Notes: generated by a model not told the origin, from the sequence alone. Positions 1 through 6,293 are shown, counted from the first letter of the stretch. The stretch is 7,728 nt of DNA from Clostridia bacterium (GCA_017425745.1 JAFOXT010000208.1:1-7728), one strand, 5' to 3'. A program made the numbers and translations.

Positions 1-303
1 AATTACAAGCTTATACATATAGGTTGATTCGGGACTGTCGGGATAACCACAGGCAAGAATTACAGTAACATTATATCCGTTTTCGTTAAGCTTTCTTGCA
101 ACAACAAAGCCGTCACCGCCGTTGTTACCCTTACCACAGACAATTACTGCATTTCTTCTCGTTGCACTGTCGTTTTCAACAATATTTCTTATATTTCGTG
201 CACAGGCCGCGCCTGCATTTTCCATCATACGCTGATATGAAAGACCGTATTTGGCGGTATATTGCTCCACCTGTTTCATTTCGTCGCTGCTGAGTAATCT
301 CAT
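1..303 (-). CDS. nnrE: NAD(P)H-hydrate epimerase, YjeF N-terminal domain (3' end cut by window)
   Basis: The first 101 codons of a gene running off the window at base 1. The family repairs damaged nicotinamide cofactors by interconverting the R and S epimers of NAD(P)H hydrate, so that a partner dehydratase can restore NAD(P)H; it is cytosolic. The visible part opens with MRLLSSDEMKQVE, has the MENAG motif at residues 27-31, and carries the hallmark glycine loop GKGNNGGDG at 57-65 followed by FVVARKL, which is the Rossmann-like nucleotide-binding segment of YjeF_N proteins. The ATG at 301-303 is preceded by AAAGGATG at a normal distance. The gene has its own promoter, and a terminator separates it from the gene upstream. 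In many bacteria this domain is fused to the ADP-dependent dehydratase (NnrD); the window ends too early to tell. The family call is secure; the full architecture is unknown. Confidence 0.93.
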   Translation of the reverse strand, partial: MRLLSSDEMKQVEQYTAKYGLSYQRMMENAGAACARNIRNIVENDSATRRNAVIVCGKGNNGGDGFVVARKLNENGYNVTVILACGYPDSPESTYMYKLVI

Positions 304-338
304 AAAAACCATCCTTTCGGTTTTATCTTTCTTCTATA

Positions 339-366
339 ATATTACCATATTGTATGAGAATGTCAA
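339..366 (-). promoter_or_regulatory. Sigma-A-type promoter of nnrE with extended -10
   Basis: On the minus strand a perfect TTGACA -35 box (361-366) lies 16 nt before TAATAT (339-344), and the -10 is preceded by TGG, giving an extended -10. Transcription would begin near 332, leaving a leader of about 28 nt that contains the ribosome site. It sits just downstream of the terminator at 397-438, so nnrE starts a new transcription unit. Confidence 0.8.
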
Positions 367-396
367 ACATTAAATTTCAAATATACCCACTTTTTT

Positions 397-438
397 AAAA
401 AAATCAGCTATTGCACCGTTTAAAAGACACAATAGCTG
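397..438 (-). terminator. Intrinsic terminator after the pyruvyl transferase gene
   Basis: Read on the minus strand, a perfect 9-bp stem CAGCTATTG/CAATAGCTG (430-438 and 405-413) with a 16-nt loop is followed at once by ATTTTTTT (397-404). It begins about 10 nt after the stop codon of the pyruvyl transferase gene. The loop is longer than usual, but the stem and T-tract are clear. Confidence 0.85.
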
Positions 439-447
439 TTATTTTAT

Positions 448-1677
448 TTATTTGCCTTTGAAAATCTTGATGTAAATTGCTCTTAATTTAAGCGCAATTT
501 TAACTGCTTTTGAGTTAAGAAGCTTAAGCTTTTTCTTATCTGACTTATGCTTTTTCTCAAGCTTTTCTACCTTAGCTTCAAGCTCTTCATTTTCAGCCTT
601 AAGCTTATCGTAATTCTTCTTGAGCTTATCGTATTCCTTCTTGAATGCCTTATATTCCTTGAAGTCATACCAATACTCGTCATAGTAACTGTTAAGAGTT
701 TTCTTCATAGTGTCGTTCTTCCACCTGAGGAATTCCTCTTCAGTATAATTTGTTCTTACAAGCTCAGTTGCAGTTCTTGTTTCGTTCTTAGCCTCTTCAA
801 TAAAGGCAGCAATTGTCTTCTGAAGCTCAGCTCTTGTAGCCTTGTAATTGTCGGGGTTAGCAGGAGGATTAAGAATGAAATCCTTGAAATTACCTTCAAT
901 TACTTCCTTGGGATAAGCCTTATGAAGCCAATCACGGTAAGGGTCAAAACGAACAGATTTAAAGCTGTCACGCACGAGAAGAACAGGTGTTTCAAGTGCA
1001 AGACAAGGAAGCGCACAGTGAAGACGGAAAGTGATTACGCACTTTGCATTCTGATAGGTTTCAAGATAACTGATAACCTCGTCGCGACGCTCTTCCCATG
1101 AAAGATTTGTTGAGGGCTCGGGTCTTGTGGGTGACATAACCTTAACCTCAAGACCTGTATCCTTAAGCTGCTTTTTAACAGCCTTTTCTACCTCTTTAGT
1201 AACACCAACAAGGCATACATACTCCTTTTCGGGCTTGGGAATATCTCTTCTGGGCAGAGTAAGAGTTACGCAGCCTGAGAAATAATTCTTGATGCCGTAC
1301 TTATCAAGCACTGCAGTTGTGTAGTAATCTCGGCAGCCGATAGGCTCAAAGCTTTTGAGATATTCCTTACCGGGGCCGTCTTCAATATATTCAAACTTTG
1401 CGGGCATACCTCTGGGTTTTCCGCGCTGAATATCATTGTAATGAAGACCGATCCAGAGAGGATACACATACTTTGAGGGAGGCCAGTTCCACTTTTTCCA
1501 CATATACCATGCACTCATAATTGTGGCAACGGGCTCATCGTTTTCTGCAACAAAGCCTTCCATATCTTCGATGTCCACCATATAGTCTACCTGAGGGAGC
1601 CAGAGGCTTTCAGCATAAGACTGAACATCATCACCGATATTTTTTGTTGTTTTTCTCCATAAAACGCCGTATTTCAT
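448..1677 (-). CDS. Polysaccharide pyruvyl transferase-family protein with C-terminal coiled coil
   Basis: A 409-residue cytosolic protein without signal peptide or membrane helix. It resembles the polysaccharide pyruvyl transferase family (CsaB/WcaK-like, GT-B-like fold), which uses phosphoenolpyruvate to add ketal pyruvate to sugars of surface polymers. Family landmarks are NIGDDVQSYA at 13-22, IGCRDYYTTAVLDKYGI at 113-129, the following SGCVTLTLP at 134-142, and CVITFRLHCALPCLALETPV at 213-232 with the conserved Arg-Leu-His at 218-220. The core ends near residue 300. After it comes a highly charged Lys/Glu segment with heptad spacing (about 345-387), a probable coiled coil, and a basic, hydrophobic end (about 388-409). 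The ATG at 1675-1677 has AAGGAG 7 nt upstream. No other surface-polymer genes are visible, so the acceptor is unknown. A terminator lies directly before its ribosome site, so expression may depend on read-through. The family assignment is good; the exact reaction is inferred. Confidence 0.85.
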   Translation of the reverse strand: MKYGVLWRKTTKNIGDDVQSYAESLWLPQVDYMVDIEDMEGFVAENDEPVATIMSAWYMWKKWNWPPSKYVYPLWIGLHYNDIQRGKPRGMPAKFEYIEDGPGKEYLKSFEPIGCRDYYTTAVLDKYGIKNYFSGCVTLTLPRRDIPKPEKEYVCLVGVTKEVEKAVKKQLKDTGLEVKVMSPTRPEPSTNLSWEERRDEVISYLETYQNAKCVITFRLHCALPCLALETPVLLVRDSFKSVRFDPYRDWLHKAYPKEVIEGNFKDFILNPPANPDNYKATRAELQKTIAAFIEEAKNETRTATELVRTNYTEEEFLRWKNDTMKKTLNSYYDEYWYDFKEYKAFKKEYDKLKKNYDKLKAENEELEAKVEKLEKKHKSDKKKLKLLNSKAVKIALKLRAIYIKIFKGK

Positions 1678-1691
1678 AATTCAGCTCCTTA

Positions 1692-1735
1692 TAAAAAAAT
1701 ACAAGCTTCGGATTTATGTACGATCCGAAGCTTGT
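1692..1735 (-). terminator. Strong intrinsic terminator after secG, abutting the next gene's ribosome site
   Basis: On the minus strand a perfect 13-bp stem (ACAAGCTTCGGAT, 1723-1735, pairing with 1701-1713) encloses a 9-nt loop (1714-1722). It is followed by ATTTTTTTA at 1692-1700. It starts 11 nt after the secG stop codon. The T-tract ends one base before the AAGGAG (1685-1690) of the pyruvyl transferase gene, leaving no room for a separate promoter between terminator and gene. Confidence 0.92.
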
Positions 1736-1746
1736 CTGCATTTTAC

Positions 1747-1998
1747 TTATGCGCCAAAAAGCACGAGAAGTGAAGATACAAGAGCAAGCACAAAGAAAAT
1801 TGCACCTGCAATTTTTGTGAACTTAGCAAGCTTAGCTTCCATTGTTCTGCCCTTATTCTTACCGAAGAAAGTTTCAGCAGCACCGCCGATAGCGCCTGAA
1901 AGTCCCTGCTGCTTGCTTTCCTGAAGCATTACGAGAGCTGTAATGATAACGGAAACGATTATAACTAAAATTGCTAAAACATACTGAAGAGCTGTCAT
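1747..1998 (-). CDS. secG: Protein translocase subunit SecG
   Basis: An 83-residue inner-membrane protein, the usual SecG length. SecG is the non-essential third subunit of the SecYEG channel and assists the SecA-driven export cycle. There are two hydrophobic helices, at about residues 6-24 and 63-81. The family-typical connecting segment runs from LQESKQQGLSG (25-35) through a glycine/alanine stretch and ETFFGKNKGRT (42-52) to MEAKLAKFTKI. The ATG at 1996-1998 follows GGAGG (2007-2011) with 8 nt spacing; the nearer upstream ATG in the same region runs into a stop after two codons. It has its own promoter, and its transcript ends at the terminator at 1692-1735. In many Firmicutes secG is followed by rnr and smpB; here it is not. 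High confidence. Confidence 0.96.
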   Translation of the reverse strand: MTALQYVLAILVIIVSVIITALVMLQESKQQGLSGAIGGAAETFFGKNKGRTMEAKLAKFTKIAGAIFFVLALVSSLLVLFGA

Positions 1999-2030
1999 TT
2001 CATTAACCTCCGGAATTTTTATACTAAAGG

Positions 2031-2059
2031 ATTATAACATAAAGCAAATCGTTTTGCAA
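2031..2059 (-). promoter_or_regulatory. Promoter of secG with extended -10
   Basis: The minus strand shows TTGCAA (2054-2059, 4 of 6 matches to the -35 consensus), a 17-nt spacer, and a perfect TATAAT (2031-2036) preceded by TGT, an extended -10. The start would be near 2024, giving a leader of about 25 nt. No terminator is visible between the clpX stop and this promoter, so secG may also be read from the clp unit. Confidence 0.8.
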
Positions 2060-2109
2060 TAGCTTTGCCTTTATTTTTATGTCTTTGAAGCGACTTTTTT
2101 CCGTTTTCT

Positions 2110-3354
2110 TTATTCCTTAACGGTGAAAACGGGTTCTGCCTCGCCGTTAATTACTTCCTCTGTGATAATAAGCTCACCTTCTGAGTTTTCTGAAGGTATG
2201 TCATACATATACTGAAGAAGAACCTTTTCGATAATTGATCTGAGTCCGCGGGCACCTGTTTTAGCCTTAAGTGTTTTCTGAGCGAGGGCTCTGAGTGCAT
2301 CCTCAGTAAACTTAAGCTCAACACCGTCAATGCTGAAAAGGTACTTATACTGCTTTATAAGAGCGTTCTTCGGCTCTGACATAATTCTTACAAGCATATC
2401 CTCATCAAGGTCGTCAAGAGCAGTAATAATGGGAAGTCGACCCACAAGCTCAGGAATAAGACCGAACTTTACAAGGTCCTGAGTTACAACCTCATGCATT
2501 ACCTTGCCGTCTTCAAATTCCTTTTTACTCTTGATTTCAGCACCGAAGCCGAGGCCTGAGTTACCCATTCTTTTTTCAACAATTCTTTCAATACCTGCAA
2601 ATGAGCCTGCGCAGATAAAAAGAATGTTTGTTGTATCAATCTGAATGAATTCCTGCTGAGGATGCTTTCTGCCGCCCTGAGGAGGCACATTTGAAACTGT
2701 TCCTTCAACAATTTTAAGAAGAGCCTGCTGAACGCCCTCACCGCTTACATCTCGTGTAATTGAGGTGCTTTCACTCTTACGGGCAATCTTGTCAATTTCG
2801 TCAACATAGATAATACCCTTTTCTGCTCTTTCAATGTCAAAATCAGCAGCCTGAATAAGTCTTAAAAGAATATTTTCAACGTCCTCACCTACATAACCTG
2901 CTTCAGTGAGCGTAGTTGCGTCTGCAATTGCAAAGGGAACATCAAGAATTTTTGCAAGTGTCTGAGCAAGCATTGTTTTGCCGACACCTGTGGGACCGAG
3001 CATAAGAATATTACTCTTTCCTACTTCAACGTCACCTTTTTTACCTGAATAAATTCGCTTATAATGGTTATAAACCGCAACACTCAGGGTTTTCTTTGCT
3101 TCTTCCTGACCGATTACATATTCATCAAGAAGAGCCTTGATTTCATGAGGCTTTTTAAGAAGAGCAAAATCAGAATCATCACTTTCGTGATTATTGAGCC
3201 CCAGCTCCTCTTCAACAATTGAGTTGCACAAATCAATACAATCGTTGCATATATAAACACCGGGACCTGCTATCAGTGTTTTAACTTCACTCTGCTCTTT
3301 GTGGCAGAAGGAGCATCTGATGGACTTTTCTTTGTTGTCACCGTCTCTTGCCAT
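2110..3354 (-). CDS. clpX: ATP-dependent Clp protease ATP-binding subunit ClpX
   Basis: A 414-residue AAA+ unfoldase that recognises tagged or folded substrates, unfolds them with ATP and feeds them into the ClpP chamber in the cytosol. The N-terminal zinc-binding domain has its four cysteines at C14, C17, C36 and C39. Walker A is GPTGVGKT at 120-127, the first pore loop GYVGED is at 153-158, and Walker B is IIYVDE at 181-186. The second pore loop VSGEGVQQ (203-210), the RKH loop (229-231), an arginine finger (R306) and sensor-2 arginine in GARGLR (R369) are all present. The ClpP-docking tripeptide is LGF at 268-270, where E. coli has IGF. Length is normal. ATG at 3352-3354 is preceded by AAGGAG (3363-3368) with 8 nt spacing. 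It lies 23 nt after clpP, so the two are cotranscribed. Confidence 0.98.
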   Translation of the reverse strand: MARDGDNKEKSIRCSFCHKEQSEVKTLIAGPGVYICNDCIDLCNSIVEEELGLNNHESDDSDFALLKKPHEIKALLDEYVIGQEEAKKTLSVAVYNHYKRIYSGKKGDVEVGKSNILMLGPTGVGKTMLAQTLAKILDVPFAIADATTLTEAGYVGEDVENILLRLIQAADFDIERAEKGIIYVDEIDKIARKSESTSITRDVSGEGVQQALLKIVEGTVSNVPPQGGRKHPQQEFIQIDTTNILFICAGSFAGIERIVEKRMGNSGLGFGAEIKSKKEFEDGKVMHEVVTQDLVKFGLIPELVGRLPIITALDDLDEDMLVRIMSEPKNALIKQYKYLFSIDGVELKFTEDALRALAQKTLKAKTGARGLRSIIEKVLLQYMYDIPSENSEGELIITEEVINGEAEPVFTVKE

Positions 3355-3377
3355 GAATCTGACTCCTTATAATATCT

Positions 3378-3959
3378 TTATCTCTTATACAAAATCTTAT
3401 CAACAAGACCGTATTCGAGAGCTTCATCAGCTGTCATAAAGTTATCTCTCTCTGTATCCTGAGCAATAATTTCAATATCCTTGCCTGTGTTTTCAGCGAG
3501 AATTTTATTGAGCTTTGCCTTTGTGCGAAGAATGTGGTCTGCAACAATTTTAATATCTGTAGCCTGACCCTTAGCACCGCCTGAAGGCTGATGAATCATA
3601 ATTTCACTGTTGGGAAGAGCAAATCTCTTGCCCTTTGCACCTGATGAAAGCAGGAAAGCACCCATTGATGCTGCCATACCCATACAGATTGTTGAAACAT
3701 CACACTTGATGTACTGCATTGTATCGTAAATAGCCATACCTGCAGTTACTGAACCGCCGGGGCTGTTGATGTAAAAGCTGATGTCCTTTTCTGAATCCTG
3801 ACTTTCAAGGAAAAGAAGCTGAGCCACAACAAGGCTTGCTGTTGCGTCGTTAACCTCGTCTGAAAGAACGATAATTCTGTCGTTGAGAAGTCTGGAATAA
3901 ATATCATACTGGCGTTCGCCACGGTTTGTCTGTTCTACTACGTAAGGTACTAATGGCAT
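3378..3959 (-). CDS. clpP: ATP-dependent Clp protease proteolytic subunit ClpP
   Basis: A 193-residue serine peptidase of family S14, which stacks as two heptameric rings around a degradation chamber gated by ClpX or ClpC. The catalytic triad is complete: S98 in CMGMAASMGA, H123 in EIMIHQPSGG and D172 in TERDNFM. The oxyanion-loop motif INSPGGSVTAG is at 64-74. The N-terminal MPLVPYVVEQTNRGERQYDIYSRLL is the standard opening, forming the axial loops and hydrophobic cleft edge. ATG at 3957-3959 follows an excellent AAAAGGAGG (3968-3976) with 8 nt spacing. It sits 111 nt after tig, with a leader hairpin and only a weak promoter candidate. No CtsR-type heptad operator or CIRCE element was seen upstream. 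Confidence 0.98.
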   Translation of the reverse strand: MPLVPYVVEQTNRGERQYDIYSRLLNDRIIVLSDEVNDATASLVVAQLLFLESQDSEKDISFYINSPGGSVTAGMAIYDTMQYIKCDVSTICMGMAASMGAFLLSSGAKGKRFALPNSEIMIHQPSGGAKGQATDIKIVADHILRTKAKLNKILAENTGKDIEIIAQDTERDNFMTADEALEYGLVDKILYKR

Positions 3960-3996
3960 AAGTTATGCCTCCTTTTCTTAGATTAAATAACGGCAA

Positions 3997-4028
3997 GAGA
4001 GGAACTGTAAATAATACAGTTCCGTCTC
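3997..4028 (-). other. Stem-loop between tig and clpP
   Basis: GGAACTGTA (4015-4023 on the minus strand) pairs perfectly with TACAGTTCC (4001-4009) around a 5-nt loop. A further 4 bp, GAGA with TCTC, extends the stem beyond one bulged base (4024). The downstream sequence, TTGCCGTTATTT, is not a proper T-tract, so this is a poor intrinsic terminator. It may be a weak terminator for tig, an RNA-processing site, or a protective 5' stem-loop on clpP mRNA. Confidence 0.7.
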
Positions 4029-4037
4029 ATTGTAACT

Positions 4038-4068
4038 ATTCTAGGTTAAATTTACCTTAATTAATCAA
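4038..4068 (-). promoter_or_regulatory. Weak promoter candidate for clpP
   Basis: On the minus strand TTGATT (4063-4068) and TAGAAT (4038-4043, 5 of 6 matches to the -10 consensus) are separated by 19 nt, longer than ideal. A near-palindrome, AGGTTAAATTTACCT on the plus strand (4043-4057), covers the spacer next to the -10. If used, transcription would start near 4031, placing the hairpin at 3997-4028 at the very 5' end of the clpP-clpX mRNA. Confidence 0.3.
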
Positions 4069-4070
4069 GA

Positions 4071-5387
4071 TTATTCAGCAGCTTCTTCCTTCTTAGCTCT
4101 GGGCTTTCTTGCTGTTGTAACCTTTGCGTTATCTCTTACAAACTTGATAGCCTTTTCGTTAAGGAGGTCACCGCGAAGACCTTCAACGGGAACAACCTTC
4201 TTGATTTCTTCCTTTTCCATCTGATACTGAGCAGCAAACTTGTCATATTCTGCTTCAAGCTCTTCGTCAGTAACTTCAAGATTTTCAAGAGCAGCAACCT
4301 TCTGAAGAGCAAGACGAACCTTAACGTTCTGGATAGCTGAATCCTTCATGCTTTCTCTGTACTGTTCCATTGTCATACCTGTGTACTGAAGGTATGTTTC
4401 AAGGTTGAGACCCTGAGCTGAAAGTCTGTAGTCGATATTTCTGATCTGATCGTTTACTTCGTTGTCGTACATAACTTCGGGGATTTCGCCCTGTACGTTT
4501 TCAGCGAGCTTCTGAAGAAGCTGAGATTCGATTTCTCTTTCGTTTTCTTCTTCCTTGTGCTCCTTGATTTCCTTTTCAATGCTCTTCTTGAGTGCATCTA
4601 CTGTATCGCAGTCAGCAGCATCCTGAGCGAATTCGTCGTCAATTTCGGGAAGCTCCTTAACCTTGATTTCGTGAAGCTTGATTTTGAAAACTGCGTCCTT
4701 GTCAGCAAGCTCGGGTGTGTATTCTGTGGGGAACTTAACGTTAACGTCAAATTCTTCACCGATGTTGTGGCCTACAACCTGCTCTTCAAAGCCGGGAATG
4801 AACTGACCTGAACCAAGTGTGAGCTCATAGTTTTCACCCTTACCGCCGTCAAAAGCAACACCGTCAACAAAGCCTTCAAAGTCGATAACTGTGATGTCGC
4901 CATCCTGAGCAGCTCTGTCTTCAACTGAAACAAGACGAGCGTTTCTTTCAACAAGAGCGTTGATTCTGTCGTTAATTTCTTCTTCTGTTGCTTCAACCTT
5001 TTTCTTTGAAGCCTTGAGCTCCTTGTACTCTGAAAGCTCAATTTCGGGCTTAACGTAAACTTCAACAGTCATAAGAACGCCTTCTGCACCGATTTCCTTG
5101 ATGTCAGCATTCTTTGTGCCAACGATGTCAAGACCTGCTTCCTTTGCAGCTTCTTCAACTGCTGTGGGGAAGCAGATGTCAAGTGCGTCTTCATAGAGCC
5201 AGCCCTTGCCGTAGAAGTTTTCAGCCATTTTACGTGTTACCTTGCCCTTACGGAAACCGGGAAGCTGAATTCTGTTCTTCTGCTTAGCGAACACCTTGTT
5301 CTGAGCAGCGTCAAAATCTGCAGCTGAAATTTCGATTTCAAGAGCGTAAACATTTGTTTCAACATTGTTTGATGATTTTAAAGCCAT
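4071..5387 (-). CDS. tig: Trigger factor, ribosome-associated chaperone and prolyl isomerase
   Basis: A 438-residue cytosolic chaperone that binds near the ribosomal exit tunnel and shields nascent chains. The N-terminal ribosome-binding domain carries the signature loop GFRKGKVTRKM (44-54); the family usually has proline shortly after GFRxGK, and here it is VTRK. An FKBP-type peptidyl-prolyl isomerase domain follows (about 160-245, including DFEGFVDG, LGSGQFIPGFEEQVVG and the VKFPTEY strand). The long helical C-terminal arms run to about residue 420 and end in an Ala/Lys/Glu tail. Start: the ATG at 5385-5387 has AGGAG (5395-5399) 7 nt upstream. An in-frame TTG ten codons further up would overlap the leader hairpin and has no ribosome site, so I reject it. 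It has its own extended -10 promoter and precedes clpP, the usual Firmicutes order. Confidence 0.97.
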   Translation of the reverse strand: MALKSSNNVETNVYALEIEISAADFDAAQNKVFAKQKNRIQLPGFRKGKVTRKMAENFYGKGWLYEDALDICFPTAVEEAAKEAGLDIVGTKNADIKEIGAEGVLMTVEVYVKPEIELSEYKELKASKKKVEATEEEINDRINALVERNARLVSVEDRAAQDGDITVIDFEGFVDGVAFDGGKGENYELTLGSGQFIPGFEEQVVGHNIGEEFDVNVKFPTEYTPELADKDAVFKIKLHEIKVKELPEIDDEFAQDAADCDTVDALKKSIEKEIKEHKEEENEREIESQLLQKLAENVQGEIPEVMYDNEVNDQIRNIDYRLSAQGLNLETYLQYTGMTMEQYRESMKDSAIQNVKVRLALQKVAALENLEVTDEELEAEYDKFAAQYQMEKEEIKKVVPVEGLRGDLLNEKAIKFVRDNAKVTTARKPRAKKEEAAE

Positions 5388-5403
5388 TTTTGTACTCCTA
5401 TCC

Positions 5404-5442
5404 TTGGGTATGCACAAAATCCATTTAACCGAGAATACCCAA
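5404..5442 (-). promoter_or_regulatory. Leader hairpin upstream of tig
   Basis: TTGGGTAT (5435-5442 on the minus strand) is perfectly complementary to ATACCCAA (5404-5411), giving an 8-bp stem around a 23-nt loop inside the predicted tig leader. The 3' arm ends four bases before the AGGAG ribosome site (5395-5399). It could affect translation initiation or mRNA stability. It is not a terminator, as no T-run follows. No known riboswitch class was recognised. Confidence 0.5.
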
Positions 5443-5461
5443 TATACATTTTAACCAAGAT

Positions 5462-5470
5462 ATTATATCA
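5462..5470 (-). promoter_or_regulatory. Extended -10 promoter of tig
   Basis: The minus strand contains TGATATAAT, a perfect extended -10 (TG-N-TATAAT). No good -35 box lies 16-18 nt upstream (the region reads as AT-rich sequence around TGGAAA), which fits promoters relying on the TGN extension. Initiation near 5455 would give a leader of about 68 nt containing the hairpin at 5404-5442. Confidence 0.7.
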
Positions 5471-5498
5471 TTCTTTGAACAATATTTCCATACTTTTT

Positions 5499-6191
5499 TT
5501 AAATTTTTTCAATTAATTTCGGGCAAAAACCAAGAAAATCTGCGCTTACAAGGTCCAAATTTACAGAATCGACACATTCGGGTACATAATTCCTTGCAAT
5601 TTCTCCGTGGAGATGACCGAAATAGCAACGCTTAATATTATATTCCTCAAGCACCGAAAATATCTCTTCACACTTCTGCGAAGCCATATAAGGCGGGTAA
5701 TGAAGAAAGGCAATTATTTCACCCTCAAGCTGAAGACCGCATTCAATTGAGCGTCTGAGTCTGTCAGCCTCGCGGAGAATAACCTTTTTGTCTGCACCTG
5801 TCTGCGCATCGTAAAACCAACCGCGGCTGCCGACAATTACAAAGTCCCCTACCTTAAAAGCGTTGTTATGAAGAATTTCCATTGAAGTAAAGCCGTTATC
5901 AACAAGAAAATTATCCATTTTTCTTTTGGTTGTCCACCAGTAGTCGTGGTTACCCTTCATAATGATTTTTTTACCCGGAAGTGCGTGAATAAAAGAAAAA
6001 TCATCTTTTGCACCCTCAAGACTCATTGCCCAGGAAATGTCACCGGGTATAATCACAGTGTCATCTTCGCCGACAACGGCTTTCCAGTTTTTTTCTATAC
6101 GGCTTACATAGTCATTCCAACCGCCGAAAATATCCATAGGCTTATCTGTACCGAAGGATAAATGGGTATCACCCAAAGCGAAAATCGACAA
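5499..6191 (-). CDS. Calcineurin-type metallophosphoesterase
   Basis: A protein of about 230 residues with the full set of dinuclear metal-binding motifs of this superfamily: GDTH (7-10), PGDISW (49-54), KGNHDYWW (79-86), FLHYPP (162-167) and FGHLHG (191-196). It should be a cytosolic phosphohydrolase. The substrate cannot be read from sequence; cyclic nucleotide, nucleotide and protein phosphatase activities all occur in the superfamily. Start choice: no suitable ATG exists, since the first in-frame one lies beyond the GDTH motif. A TTG at 6189-6191 has AAAGGAG (6202-6208) 10 nt upstream and gives the family-like opening MSIFALGDTH. A GTG three codons upstream (6200) lies only 1 nt from the ribosome site and is unlikely. 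The gene has its own promoter and a leader with tandem repeats. No terminator is seen before tig. Confidence 0.9.
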   Translation of the reverse strand: MSIFALGDTHLSFGTDKPMDIFGGWNDYVSRIEKNWKAVVGEDDTVIIPGDISWAMSLEGAKDDFSFIHALPGKKIIMKGNHDYWWTTKRKMDNFLVDNGFTSMEILHNNAFKVGDFVIVGSRGWFYDAQTGADKKVILREADRLRRSIECGLQLEGEIIAFLHYPPYMASQKCEEIFSVLEEYNIKRCYFGHLHGEIARNYVPECVDSVNLDLVSADFLGFCPKLIEKI

Positions 6192-6216
6192 AAATAACAC
6201 TCTCCTTTCGGATAAA

Positions 6217-6244
6217 GTTAAAAGTTAAAAGTTGAAAGTTAAAA
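6217..6244. repeat. Heptanucleotide tandem repeat, four GTTAAAA units
   Basis: Four consecutive 7-bp units on the plus strand: GTTAAAA, GTTAAAA, GTTGAAA, GTTAAAA, with one substitution. They lie between the predicted promoter of the metallophosphoesterase gene and its ribosome site, so they would be transcribed into its leader as TTTTAAC repeats. Because this is non-coding, unit-number changes would alter leader length, not reading frame. Confidence 0.9.
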
Positions 6245-6263
6245 TAAGGGTCGCTTCGCTCCG

Positions 6264-6293
6264 ATTATAAGCAATCAGTTCAATTCCCGACAA
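6264..6293 (-). promoter_or_regulatory. Promoter of the metallophosphoesterase gene
   Basis: The minus strand shows TTGTCG (6288-6293, 4 of 6 matches to -35), an 18-nt spacer and a perfect TATAAT (6264-6269). Initiation near 6257 would give a leader of about 65 nt carrying the heptad repeats. The -35 box lies inside one arm of the inverted repeat at 6285-6316. Confidence 0.6.

Noticed and set aside
96..293. Plus-strand open frame of 65 codons opposite nnrE, and similar short frames opposite other genes (such as 4557-4811, 5946-6161 and 6786-7028).
   Set aside because: Each lies antisense to a well-recognised gene, without ribosome site or recognisable domain.
547..1101. Plus-strand open frame of 184 codons, rich in Leu, Phe and Ile.
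   Set aside because: It lies antisense to the Lys/Glu-rich end of the pyruvyl transferase gene, whose AAG/GAA codons read backwards as CTT/TTC. It has no ribosome site or promoter of its own.
3955..3969. Perfect palindrome GGCATAA-G-TTATGCC across the clpP start codon.
   Set aside because: Seven-base arms with a one-base centre are expected by chance about once in a window of this size, and the arms are partly set by the start codon.
4071..5417. Trigger factor starting at the upstream TTG (5415-5417).
   Set aside because: The ATG at 5385-5387 has a well-placed AGGAG and gives the family-typical N-terminus. The extra ten codons fall inside the leader hairpin and have no ribosome site.
1999..5498. 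Three intergenic gaps of exactly 111 nt (1999-2109, 3960-4070, 5388-5498).
   Set aside because: Their sequences share nothing evident, so the equal lengths look like coincidence.
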